This document shows, piece by piece, positions 41,716 to 52,371 of a stretch of 64,000 nt of DNA. A model generated the notes under the pieces. The model searched no databases, was not told where the DNA came from, and worked only from the letters and a program-made list of their open reading frames with translations. The DNA comes from Manduca sexta (lineage: Eukaryota; Arthropoda; Insecta; Lepidoptera; Sphingidae), in contig NC_051132.1 in the NCBI RefSeq assembly GCF_014839805.1, positions 2,914,001-2,978,000 of the forward strand, in the 5' to 3' direction. Numbering within the stretch: position 1 is the first letter of the stretch; the number at the start of each line of letters is the position of its first letter. The translations under genes and the position numbers were made by a program.

Positions 41716-43256
41716 CTGAAAAAGATAATATAAATATTTCCTATTCCTCAGCAAAAGTTGATGGAATGGAGAAACACCATAGTTCCTGGAAAAACGATGC
41801 AATTGCCCCTTGTTAGTACCTATCTAATAGTTCGGTAGGTACGGTATTTTTTTGTAAATAATGTCAATAATTATTTACCTTGTACATAGAAGTAACACGA
41901 ATATACGAGATCAGTTTAACTAACAATGATTGGCAAGCAGATTTCGAAAGCCTAATCCAAACGTGAAATCAAACTCATCCAGGGTCTGCATGCTTTTCAT
42001 TACCCGTGATGAAGCGCGACTTTCAGTTTCGCTATCAGTATCGCTAGTCCCTCCATCACTGTCGTCACTGTCACTAGAGAATATGGATATTTCCATTGCC
42101 TTTTCGTTTCCCTTAAAATCAGTGTAAGCGATATTCAAAACATATTGAGTAAACTGAGGAATTGGTCCGATTGGAAAATGCGATTGTTTACAACAATCAA
42201 ATCAAATGTCAAAACGGGTAGATAGAGTATTGGCAAGCGTAAACTGTCATTTTCAAACAGAGGGTAATCTATGATCTGTAATCCGTCCTCTCAAAGATCG
42301 ATTATTGTTAGAGATAGCTTACTGAATCTATGGATTGGTTATTGGCATGCTTAATCCATAAAAACGAATGAATTATCAATCTTAGATGGCATACATTGGA
42401 TTAGGATTGGTTATTAATTTCGGGCGTAAGACGATAACGTGGTAATGCTACCTGCATTAATCTTTGAAATCCCACACCTTCCACAAAGCTTAATGGCAAG
42501 TTTTGTAACGTAATCATTTCGGCCAACAATCTATCAATTTCTTTTTGTTTGGTATTAGTTTCATCCCAGGTACCATTATTTTTTAAAGACTCTGTTATTG
42601 ACAACTGTTTACGACACTCTTGTAAAGGTGTCAGCTGTTTGGACGTATGCGGTTTTTGCTGGTTATTTTGTTCCAGCAACAAAAGTTCTTTGTACTTATC
42701 ACTGTGTTTTGATTTGAGGTGAAATTTTAGTGAGGTAGTACCGCCTCCTTTTCGTGAGAAGTTTCTATCACAATGTTTACATTTTGCGGAATCTACATTA
42801 ACGTGATCAAAAAATGTGCAAATTAAACTAGACTTTGGACGCATTTTGCCCATATTAATCAATTTAGTACGTAATGCAAGACCTTTACACTTTATTTAAT
42901 TAAATACCTACGCGTAAATAAAAAAAATGACTACCAAAGAGAATTATAATGACTACTTATGAATGAGGTTATGTTTTTTTTTTATTTATTTTTAGCTATG
43001 GATACATGTCCTTCAGGCGCATACTGTTATTTCTATTTTCTAGTCATAACTAGGTTTGCCAGATAACCGGGAGTCATCATAACAAACTATGCAAGATTCA
43101 CGTGGCGTGCGAGCGGTAAAACAAACACCAGTCGTAACATATTATCCGTAACGTATCCGAAACTTTTATAACGGATTCGGTTACGGTTAAGGATATATTT
43201 TTATTTCGGATATCCGATAGTTTCGGTTACGGTTACGGAGCTCCATAACATCCCTG

Positions 43257-43264
43257 TATTGTAT
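43257..43264. repeat. hAT target-site duplication, right copy
   Basis: TATTGTAT, identical to 36866-36873. Confidence 0.92.
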
Positions 43265-43960
43265 AATATTCAATTGTTATACAATAATTCATGATTGATC
43301 TTTCGAATAGTCAGGTTATTCGCAGCCCACACCTATTTGCACCATGTTATGACTGTCGACATTGATAATTATTACACCAGTCACTGAGGATTTTCGTACG
43401 TCTCTAGTATATTTAATGTTACCAGTCAAGGACACCAATATTAAACAGAAAATTTCCGAAGGTTGAGTAAAAGCAAAAACTTCAATAATTAATTTATAAA
43501 CATAATATAGGTGAAAAGGAGACGGCTTAAGACAGGGGCAAATTAGGAAAAACAATGTAATTCGGAAGTTGTAGTTAATTTCTGAACACAAATGTAAGTA
43601 TTTTTTCAAATAGCAACATTATCGGTCACTATGTCAAATAACGAAATCTAATCAGTTGGCGATTTTGCGCCAAAGTTTATAATAAGTATGACGTATTTTT
43701 AATACGGAACTAAGAACAAAACTTAAAATCTCAAATAGGATATTGTCAAAGGGGCACTTATATACATGTTCTAATGTACCTACGTCAATATAATTTTTAA
43801 TGTGCCATTTACTAAATTAGTCTTTAGATGATTAGACCTTAAATGCATAGGTAATGTCCTAAACTACTTTCCAAGAGGTGTAGATTAGAACGAAGATATT
43901 AAAAAAATATATAAATTGCATGATTTGCTGTCTTTTCAACATGAGTACTTTTTTAGAGTT
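43265..43960. other. Unassigned AT-rich DNA
   Basis: No gene or repeat recognised. A 97-codon minus frame at 43316-43609 has no motif. Confidence 0.3.
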
Positions 43961-43962
43961 AA

Positions 43963-44277
43963 GGCGATACCTCAAGGTCCATTTTTATACATTTTGTTTC
44001 ACCTTTAATCTGGGTAACTAAACAAGTATTGGCAAGTAAAGAATTTAAATTCACGTCTAGTTAGTGATTAGTTCTCGCAGTTGAAAGAAAAACGTAAAAA
44101 TAATTAATAATCATGGATATTTCGGCCTTTAAAATTTAATATGACGTAATTTTAAAGGCAGAAATATCCATGATTATTAATTATTTTTAGGTTTTTCTTT
44201 CAACTGCGAGAACTAATCACTAACTTTTACTTTAAAGGTGAAACAAAATGTATGAAAATGGACCTTGAGGTATCGCC
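43963..44277. mobile_element. TTAA-flanked long-palindrome (foldback) element, copy 1
   Basis: Ends GGCGATACCTCAAGG and CCTTGAGGTATCGCC, each next to TTAA (43959-43962, 44278-44281), the duplication used by piggyBac-type elements. The arms pair almost throughout; the right arm lacks about 50 bases. No coding potential. TTAA flanks suggest piggyBac mobilisation, but the GG terminus is not the usual CCC, so the superfamily is open. Confidence 0.85.
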
Positions 44278-44554
44278 TTAACATGACCCGATGATTCATT
44301 AAGGCACGTCCCGCGGCAAAATGGCAAAAAGTATTTAATCAAAATTTATAAACCATAATTTAGAAAAATAAATTTAAAATAATATTGAACATATGTTAGC
44401 TTTACTTTGGGTTGTTTAAATCCTTTTATAATATGGATACTGTTTCGTTAATTTCATAGTGAAAAAACTACAGCATACTATCTTCAGTTTAAGCATTTTA
44501 CTCCCGCATTACTGCATTACTCAGGTAAATCATACAATGTTTCATACAAAATAT

Positions 44555-44560
44555 TTTATT
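44555..44560 (-). terminator. Poly(A) signal of the GH1 gene
   Basis: TTTATT on the plus strand, that is AATAAA on the minus strand, 34 bases after the TGA. Confidence 0.55.
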
Positions 44561-44594
44561 GTATATTAAATTTAAAAGTATTAAAAGTCTTATT

Positions 44595-46992
44595 TCAGTG
44601 ACCTTCATCTATGGTCATGATGAGTGATGACGGTTCGTAGCTGTTATCTATGGTGCGGGTCCTCAAAATCTCCTTGTAGACGAAGGCGGACTTGCGAGGG
44701 GTGCGAGTGCGCTCTGGACTGCTGAAGTCTACCTCGTATAGGCCAAAACGTTCTCTAAAATAGAAATTAATTATTTAAATAAGATAGTGATAAAAAATGA
44801 ATGGTTGATAACAAAGTAGTGATTTCAAATATCTATTGGCAGTGGCAGCCCTAAACGAGCCCCTAGCGTAAGCATATAAAGTACCCTGGTTTTAATACTT
44901 TCTTCAGAAAGATCGTAAAAAAGGTTGGTGATTATTGATTTGTTAATTATAAAGTTTAGAATTTATACATCGCCACAAACCAACGTTAAGTCGTGTTACT
45001 CACGTGTATCCCTTCAACCACTCGAAGTTGTCCATGAGACTCCAGGTCATGTACCCCTTGAGATTGACGCCAGCGTCCAGGGTGTTGAGTACGCTCTCGA
45101 GCGCGGCACGGTAGTAGGTGACGCGGTCGTCATCCTCGAGGCTGGCGGTCGGGTCGTTGGACCAGCCGTTCTCAGTGATGTAGAACACTGGGTTGTTATA
45201 TTTGCTGGCCAGATGTGTGAGGGCGTTGTAAATACTGTTGGGGGCCAGCTGAGAAAAGGAAAGAGGATAAATCAGTTCCCTAGATGGATATAACGTCGCA
45301 AATATAGTAAAAATCTATTACCCTAAGTTAACTCCTCCGATGTTCTACTCAAAAGATCAAGTTATAAATTTAGAACTGCTTATTTTTTATACATACGGTT
45401 AACCACGATGAAGCAGATTTCATCCATTCAGGAGGCACGTAGGAACCAACGCCGATGTCGTCCAAGAGAGACGGCACGGCGTGTTGCTGAATGTGTTTTG
45501 TGGCAGATACCAAAAAGGCAGTGTAGTGATTGACGCCGAAGAAATCCGAAGTGCCCCTCACGAACTTCTTTTCTTCATCAGTGAATTCCGGCATGCGGGA
45601 CCACGGGAATCCCTGTTCGGCGCTCTTTTCGGCAACACGTGCAGCAAGCTCTTTAGGGAAACCTCCTTCGGCAGAGAAGATAGGTTCAGCGTAGAGACCC
45701 CACTGAAATGAGTTCATATAATAACAATGATTGAATTTCGTTTCACATATAAAAATAAATGAAATAGACAGTTCGCAAACAAAATTAAAATATGTATTAT
45801 AGTTTCGTGAGAATCATGAAATACGCCATGACTATGTAGGAAGGATACTGACCGTCGCTTGGCGTCTGAGTTCGGCAGCGAACTCGTCTTCTTCGGAGTC
45901 GGTGAGAGGTCCGAACCAGTTGACACTGATGGTGATGCCGCACTCGCCGCCCTGCCTCGCCTTGTACTCGTTGTTGTACAGGTGGTAAGCCTTGGCATGG
46001 GCAATGGCGAGATTTTTGGCGCAGATGTAAGTTCCTACACCAGTAGCATTGAGTATGGGCGCCAAGCCTGTGGCACCATAACCTTCATAGCAGATCTCTC
46101 GAGGCTCGTTGAATGTAATCCAGAGCTTCACTCTATCGCCAAAGTTATCGAATACCACTTTTGCGTAGTCTTCGTACCAGTCGGCGATCAATGGGTTTAT
46201 AAATCCTCCTAATTCTTGCAGCCTCTGCGGCAAATCCCAGTGGTACATAGTGACTATAGGTTGGATGTTGTATTTGAGCATTTCGTTAATGAGGTTGTTG
46301 TAGTAGTTGATGCCGGCTTGGTTCACTTCATTGGCGAAGCCCGTGGGGAGGATCCTGGACCAGGAGAGAGAGAAGCGGTACGCATCTAGCCCCAGCTCGC
46401 GCATCATCTCAACGTCGCGTTCCACGTGGTGGTACGAGTCGGCCGCGACGTCACCATTGCTCTGATCTCTGATCACAGTTGGGTTGGTGTGTGTCAGGTA
46501 ATCCCAGATGTTTTCACCTTTACCTAAAACAAACATCCAAATAGTGCGTTAAAATGTTTCTTAATCAGACTTAAAGACTTCAATAAAGCAACTAAATTAA
46601 TAAAAAAATGACAGTTGTTACCATCTTCATTCCAAGCTCCTTCTACTTGGTATGCGGCTGTTGCGCAGCCGAAAATGAAGTCATCGGGGAACCTCCTCTC
46701 GTGTTTCACAGTTGCTGTATGGCAAACCGCCACTACACTGCAAGCGATAAATCAATTAGTATTGCTAAAAAATTGAGATGCACGGTGGATATTTATTGTG
46801 TGTTTTGGATTTCACAGGGAATATAACATAAAAAATATAAAACCGACCTAAATGTAATGTCAAAAAAAAAATGTATTTCGTACAATTTGCTTTTTGTCAA
46901 TGTCAACCCATTTTCCTAAAAATCTTTTTATAGTTCTCGAAGTTTGAAATAGTTCACAGCTGTACTCACCTTAATAGCACTGCAAGCTTCAT
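44595..46992 (-). CDS. Secreted GH1 beta-glucosidase, myrosinase/lactase-phlorizin-like
   Basis: Six exons: 46970-46992, 46622-46737, 45853-46523, 45397-45702, 45004-45248 and 44595-44754. Phases agree and give 506 residues, the usual length for a single GH1 unit. Residues 1-17 (MKLAVLLSVVAVCHTAT) form a signal peptide. The acid/base Glu186 lies in TFNEP and the nucleophile Glu398 in YITENG. Other family marks are RFPDDFIFGCATAAYQVEGA, SWSRILP (100-106), YHWDLP (140-145) and TWSLMDNFEW. Such enzymes cleave beta-linked glucose from glycosides by the retaining mechanism; the secreted insect forms mostly act in the gut or in defence. Lepidopteran relatives are often named myrosinase 1-like, but glucosinolate activity cannot be read from the sequence: the acid/base Glu argues for ordinary O-glucosidase chemistry. 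No stop or frameshift. Confidence 0.95.
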
Positions 46993-47023
46993 GATTTTGA
47001 AATACGTATTCGATTGAACATAG

Positions 47024-47031
47024 TTTAAATA
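47024..47031 (-). promoter_or_regulatory. Candidate TATA-like box of the GH1 gene
   Basis: TATTTAAA on the minus strand, 32 bases before the start codon. If used, the 5' UTR would be only about ten bases, so the assignment is weak. Another start further upstream is possible. Confidence 0.25.
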
Positions 47032-47254
47032 CTAGTTTACATCTGCGTATGTTTGCTATCACTACGTAGGGGATCCGAAAACACTTCAACTTTATCGCGA
47101 ACTAGATTTCGCCCGCATCGACCTCATCCGTGCGTATCTGACTAGGTTTTATACGCGGCTTCGTCCATCTAAATAAATTCTCTGGAGTACAAGTTTACTT
47201 CGTGTAAAATTTCATCAATATCAGTCTAGTGGTTCAACATTGAAAACAGAGAGT

Positions 47255-47332
47255 CGTATTTGGTTCCTGGGCTGCGGTGTCACTTACCATCAGGTGAACC
47301 GAATGCTCGTTTGCCCTTAATAACATAAAAAA
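47255..47332 (+). repeat. LINE/SINE 3'-tail fragment
   Basis: CACTTACCATCAGGTGAACC then GCTCGTTTGCCC, the tail common to lepidopteran CR1-like elements and related to the end of repeat-C. Confidence 0.55.
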
Positions 47333-47483
47333 CGTTGTCATATTTTGCACTTAGCCCAGTGTAATAATCGGCTCTTGTCAGGTACCTTATCTGTTTTCTA
47401 TAACTCCTGTCTTCCGTTAAGCAATGTTTTTAACATATAAGGTCTTATTTATAAAAAAAAAACGCACAGTTATGCTTAGTTAA

Positions 47484-47848
47484 GGTTATAGCTTAAGGTC
47501 CATTTTTCATACATTTTGTTTCACCTTTAATCTGGGTAACTAAACAAGTATTGACAAGTAAAGAATTTAAATTCACGTCTAGTTAGTGATTAGTTCTCGC
47601 AGTTGAAAGAAAAACGTAAAAATAATTAATATGCATGGATATTTCGGCCTTTAAAATCTCGTCGTATTAAATTTTAAAGGCCGAAATATCCATGCATATT
47701 AATTATTTTTACGTTTTTCTTTCAACTGCGAGAACTAATCACTAACTAGACGTGAATTTAAATTCTTTACTTGTCAATACTTGTTTAGTTAGTTACCCAG
47801 ATTAAAGTTGAAACAAAATGTATGAAAAATGGACCTTAAGCTATAACC
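47484..47848. mobile_element. TTAA-flanked long-palindrome (foldback) element, copy 2
   Basis: Ends GGTTATAGCTTAAGG and CCTTAAGCTATAACC, next to TTAA at 47480-47483 and 47849-47852. Arms of about 174 bases are nearly perfectly complementary around a spacer of about 13 bases, making this one of the longest hairpins in the window. Non-coding. It lies about 490 bases upstream of the GH1 start codon. Confidence 0.9.
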
Positions 47849-47852
47849 TTAA

Positions 47853-48985
47853 AATATAAATTTACTCGATCAGCTGTTAGTCAAAACCCGTAAGACTAGG
47901 AACTAGTGATGTTTTTGACATCTATTTAAACAATTCTTAACCGCTTCTTAACGCTAAAACGATTTTATAAGTAAGACTGATAGTGTTCCACACGGTACGA
48001 AAGATAGTTGGTACAAATGAGTAATTTAGTTGAACCAATTGTCAGTTATCCCGACATAATAAAAGCGTGTTTAATGGCCTTTGTCCTGCAGTGGACACAG
48101 GACAGAGGCTGAAAAAAAGAAATCGTCTCCATTTGCGTTTGCCCGGCGCCTTAGGAAAAAAAAATGTGCATTTGGTTACCATGGTTGGTGTATAGGAAAT
48201 GTTAGTATTTATGTATTCGATAATCATTTCAAAAAGTAATTATTTGAATCTTTAAATGTGTAATTGGGTTATATTCTTAATCAAAATAAAGGCACTTTTA
48301 CATAACATATTGATAATATTGATAACATGAGCTGTCCCGCTATAGGTCTGAGAGATATGTTTGAAGTGTTTATTGTTGACAAATGTTTTCTAAAAATTGT
48401 TTGCAAATCATCATAGCATAATTTTAACGTGTCAACTTAAGATGATGAAATTATCGATTTTTTTACGTAAAACGAATGATAATGGATAACGTGTGTTGGG
48501 GTAAAATAGGATGCTTTTTCAACGTGTTAAAGAGTGGTAGCGATTTTTTTTTTCTAGAATTCTGTAGTAGTTATCATAATAAATCATTGACTTAGCTATA
48601 TATTATTTAATAAGTATACTAAATGGTTTATATTTTTTTATTTCCTTTTAAAATAACAATGTTTTATAAGGCTTTAAAGGGTACCATATTTTTAGAAATA
48701 CGTGAGAAAGATAGGACCTTCACAGGTATAGTTTGGATTACTCTCTAAAACCATGTATATTAAAGAGATTCTAAATTCCATCAATGGAACATATTACTAT
48801 CTAGGTAGTCTTTTATACTAACTCCAAAAAAAATATACATTTCTTAAGATAATTTTAGAAGCTAAGTTTGTTTTTTCAAATAGTGGTCATTCGGGCTTAC
48901 CCCTCCCGAGTGAAACTATAGATATTTAATAAAATATTGGATCAAATAATACTTAAAATAAGTTATTCTTCAGAGCAAAAAAAAA
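47853..48985. other. Unassigned AT-rich DNA
   Basis: No gene, SINE or regulatory site recognised. Confidence 0.3.
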
Positions 48986-49145
48986 AAGAATGTGTGTAGT
49001 ACATAATATATCGATGATACTGAGTTTTCCGTGACCCTTGAGAAGGTCGCCCTCAGCATGGTCACTTAAGGGCTCGCAGTGCCTAAAGCACTCACCCACA
49101 AGACCGGTGTGTTTGTATAAGCCGGCCCTGCTAACAAACGTATAT
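48985..49145 (+). repeat. Dispersed repeat shared with 51525-51660
   Basis: Both copies contain CCCTCAGCATGGTC, ACTTAA/GCTTAA and end GTATAAGCCGGCC. Family unknown. Confidence 0.6.
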
Positions 49146-49794
49146 CCATCATAAAAAATAAATACTGAGTTACAATATAATAATCCATATTATCAACTGA
49201 CACTTGACTTAAAAACATATTTTTGGGGAATCTCAAAGCAGTACAGATTTTTAGGTGTCCAACCTGGGAATCAAACTGATCTGAAAGGCGTGGTTACCCG
49301 TTTTTTTACCTGACTTTTTTTGCTGGATGACAGTCTGCGTTTTCAGCTACACCGGACTTTCGGAACGATTAGGCAATCAAACCCTTGAATTTAAGTGACC
49401 ACGTTGAGAGCGGCGCAATGGGGTATGCGCTTTGGCCTAGGTCGCTGGAAGAAGACAGAGATAGCATCGTTTAGGGGATATACTCTACCACTAGATGAGA
49501 CTATCTAAATGTTTATAAAAAAAACTTTATCGTAGATATTGCAATGACTTATGTGTCAGGCGTCTATTTCCATCTTGAGGATTAAATTTAATCAGAGATT
49601 CCCCTGTTTGTTGTAAAAGGCTACCATCTTGGAGTTGCGGGTTTTGTTGCAGCTAGCGAAGGGAAATTCACTTGAGTTTAAGCCTAGTTTGCTGGTGGTA
49701 GGATATATTTTATATCCGCTCGGATAGCGATCATCATACACAATGTGTAAAATGTAGGTAGATATTGTAACTTTGACTTTGCGGATGAACAACA

Positions 49795-49860
49795 CCTCAG
49801 GCTCTCCCGTGACCATGAAGGCTGCAAAGTCTTCGAAACGTCGAAAAAGTAAAATATAAA
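49795..49860 (-). repeat. Dispersed repeat shared with 30290-30362
   Basis: ACCATGAAGGCTGCAAAGTC and TCGAAACGTCG, inverted with respect to the copy in the tetraspanin gene. Confidence 0.5.
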
Positions 49861-50422
49861 CCGCCATAAAGTCCGAAAAATAGTTTAATTGCAATGGAGT
49901 TTTATTGATTACCTGATTTTTTTGTTTCGTTTTGTTCTATATCTGCTATCGACATAGATAAAATCACCGATAAATAAACGGTGGCAGCCATAATATAAGA
50001 AGAAGTAGAATACTAAATACATTAACTTATTCGATACTATATTTCCTAAATTCCCTTTAGGGGTACTGGCATTTGAACTCTGGACTTCCAATGACACGTC
50101 ACGACCTAGCTGTCGCTAGATAAGGAGAAGGTAAAAGGAAAAAAAAGGATAGAACTCTATTACGTCTACTTAAAGCCTACTATTATTATGTACTTCCAAA
50201 GTATACACAACAAACGCAAGAATGTCAAACCAAGATTACAAAGACGCCACAACGATTACATTAAATGCGTAGTCATCTTTATGACGGCATTATGATTTAT
50301 CACAACAATAAATTACGTAGTTTGTTACATTTTATTTGCAGTCGGTCAGTCACCTTCAAAACAGCACGGAAGATTGTATTACAGGTAAATGAAAGGTATG
50401 GCACGCACTTAAAAGTAAGCCC

Positions 50423-50687
50423 CCTTATTCATAGACGTTTTTTATCTAAGGACGGAGCATTGCTGTGATAAAAAGTCTGTTTTTCAGTGCTGACGGCATG
50501 GCAGCCTTCGCAGTGCGTAGACATAGGGCCGTTGTGATTGGCTAATATTGAGATACACCTTGAATCTAGTTGGCTGTCAGATAAACAAAGCTGAACAAAA
50601 AGCAAGCCGTCAGATAAACAAAGCCGAGAACAGACTTGTTATCACAGCAATGCTCCGTCCTTAAATAAATAACGTCTATGAATAAGG
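50423..50687. mobile_element. Foldback MITE-like element, CCTTATTCATAG family, copy 2
   Basis: Ends CCTTATTCATAGACG and CGTCTATGAATAAGG are exact complements, cleaner than copy 1 at 24889-25154. The inner arms contain GACGGAGCATTGCTGTGATA and TATCACAGCAATGCTCCGTC. 265 bp, non-coding. Confidence 0.88.
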
Positions 50688-50689
50688 CA

Positions 50690-51520
50690 GAAGCTCTTTA
50701 AGTGCTTAACTACAAACAATTAGTGACTTGTTCACTTAATTTGGAATGCTACTCTTTTATAAGTCTAATCACAGTAGTGCTTTGTGCTGGCAGGCATAAG
50801 ACAGATATATTTTAAATGAAGATTGCAAAGATTTGGTTTGGATTTTGTATAATTCGGAATAATTTCTTTTTAATTTCGTTGGTATGTGACCTTAGTCTTC
50901 CAGACGCTGAAGGTAACTCGTTAAAATCGAATTTGATAATTCTTGTTGTATCAAGTATAGCTTTAAAATTATAAGATATTAAAGATATATCTGTTGGACC
51001 TTGAACTTTAAAGATGGGTTCTTACCAAAGTGAAGTAGGGTGAGAAGATTTTTTTTTTTATATTGAATTGAATCTATTTTAAATGTAATACAAAGATATT
51101 ATTAAAATACAAACTCCACATATAAGGAAATTAAAAATTGTTATCTTTAACATTTGTGTTTTCCCCATGCACATTAACATACCAAAAAATAGTTTCCTGC
51201 AATTATAACTCTATGCTCGTACATTAAGATAAGGTTAAGACCCATTCGTAATCATAATCTCGGTAATAAGCTGAATAAATATAATCTAGTTAAGTGCTCT
51301 GTACATATATAGATTGATACCGTGTAGAAATAGGGTACAATGTCTAAAGTGGTAACGGAATACGAAAAACCTTCTGTGGATTGAGTGTTATATTATGATT
51401 TCCAGGTTTATGGTTTTTGTGTTATAGCAACCATATTTTGTATTGTCGTTTTTTCAATGGTTAAATTGTTAGGACGCTTCGACTATGCGCGTCCATAATC
51501 TTTGATGTCTCATCCTCTCC
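50690..51520. other. Unassigned AT-rich DNA
   Basis: Nothing recognised. Confidence 0.3.
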
Positions 51521-51524
51521 TAGT

Positions 51525-51660
51525 GAAAGTCCTGAGCGGAGGTTCGTGACCCCTAAGTTTCCCTCAGCATGGTCGCTTAATTTTCAAGATTTGCGAGGGC
51601 CTATAGCGCCACTCAAAAGTCCAGTATGTTGGTATAAGCCGGCCAGACTAAGAAAAAAAG
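51525..51660 (+). repeat. Dispersed repeat shared with 48985-49145
   Basis: CCCTCAGCATGGTCGCTTAA and GGTATAAGCCGGCCAGACTA. More diverged at its 5' side. Confidence 0.6.
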
Positions 51661-51735
51661 TCGGGTAAAAAAAACGTTTTCTGTAGTAATCATTAATTGT
51701 AGAATTAAATATTGAAATTCCCTTAAAAAGAATAG

Positions 51736-52175
51736 GTCAGGGGCCTATTCCGCCTACAGGGGTATATCCGTCTTTTTGCAATTACCGGCGTTCTATCGAA
51801 GGATAGCTTCGATAGCCGTATAGGTAAGAGACTTTCCCGCCCTCACACGCACCACTACAACTCCTGTAAGCCAGGATCAGCAGTGGCACGCATTTTATGA
51901 CACAGAGCAGTGAAGCTCGGCGAGTCTAAAGGAAAACTAATTTGTCATTTTTCTGCAACGAAATTAATCAAATAGAAAAATAGGGAGGAGTTGGAAATAT
52001 TAATTATCAACTTCCCTGCATAGGGGTAATTTATTCCCCTCATTATATGTAAGAGAGTAAAAAAAATACTTATTTATCTATACGGTCATCAAAGCCGTCC
52101 TTCGATTAGAAAGCCCGTAATTGCAAAAAGACGGGTATACCCCCATAGACGGAATAGGGCCCCCTGTCCTTATTA
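51736..52175. mobile_element. GGGGCC foldback MITE-like element, full copy
   Basis: Inverted arms of about 85 bases begin GGGGCCTATTCCG on the left and end CGGAATAGGGCCCC on the right. Both contain GTCTTTTTGCAATTAC or its complement and a CGAAGGA..GC segment. About 440 bp, non-coding. Half or end copies lie at 14294-14531, about 19600-19672 and about 31250-31320. Confidence 0.85.
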
Positions 52176-52371
52176 AGTAGTTAATAATTAATAAACAGAT
52201 AAAAGTTAGTTTGAACTGTTTAAATTATTACATAATTATATGTTTACATTTCATAATCTACGTTGTTTTAATCTGTATGAACTCGCGTCATTCTGAAAGT
52301 ACTTTATGACCATGTTTTGGAGAAGGTTATTCTTTTTTATTATTTAGATCTTCGCCAGTTCATGTCCAAAC

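Larger units (their letters stand above)
40521..42426 (-). mobile_element. PIF/Harbinger DNA transposon nested in hAT
   Basis: Terminal inverted repeats CGCCCGAAATTAATAA (40521-40536) and the complement TTATTAATTTCGGGCG (42411-42426) are identical over 16 bases. Both sides carry the 3-bp duplication TAA (40518-40520, 42427-42429) typical of PIF/Harbinger. Removing the element plus one TAA joins the hAT codons for PRYRL to GRQYV in frame. Inside, on the minus strand, are remnants of a HARBI1-type nuclease and a dispersed repeat at 41094-41333. 1906 bp, internally deleted. Confidence 0.93.
37374..42862 (-). pseudogene. hAT transposase (BED zinc finger plus dimerisation domain), broken
   Basis: Coding order on the minus strand: the N-terminal BED finger (42862 downward: CxxC in KCKHCDRNF, then FHLKSKH) continues to ALPRYRL, where the Harbinger element interrupts it. 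It resumes at 40517-40403 (YVTNLLCTDIYSK, SFTTDVWSEP) and is interrupted by the P-like element. It resumes at 38789 (SANVSLLSLTAHGI, LEGRHTGEIIANN, CTIHQLQLCVR). A likely one-base loss in an A-run near 38450 shifts the frame; then EIQ-type sequence leads to a spliced CSTR/WNSTYYM junction over a roughly 110-bp intron (about 38230-38340). The C-terminal part at 37374-37631 holds the dimerisation motif VPSEQLFSAAGLIYDPLRNR. The transposase cuts and pastes hAT DNA in the nucleus; this copy cannot make it. Confidence 0.9.
36874..43256 (-). mobile_element. hAT DNA transposon, complete ends, two nested insertions
   Basis: Terminal inverted repeats CAGGGATGTTATGGA at 36874-36888 and its complement TCCATAACATCCCTG at 43242-43256. 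Both ends are flanked by the 8-bp duplication TATTGTAT (36866-36873 and 43257-43264). Subterminal TTTCGGTTACGG-type motifs repeat inside both ends. The minus strand encodes a BED-finger hAT transposase. Total length is 6383 bp; subtracting the nested elements (1605 and 1906 bp plus their target duplications) leaves about 2.86 kb, normal for hAT. The perfect target duplication and the 15-bp identical ends are seen directly; superfamily placement rests on the 8-bp duplication, the BED finger and the dimerisation domain. Confidence 0.95.

Noticed and set aside
45859..46212. 117-codon plus-strand frame within the GH1 gene
   Set aside because: It is antisense to exon 3, whose frame encodes the catalytic TFNEP region.
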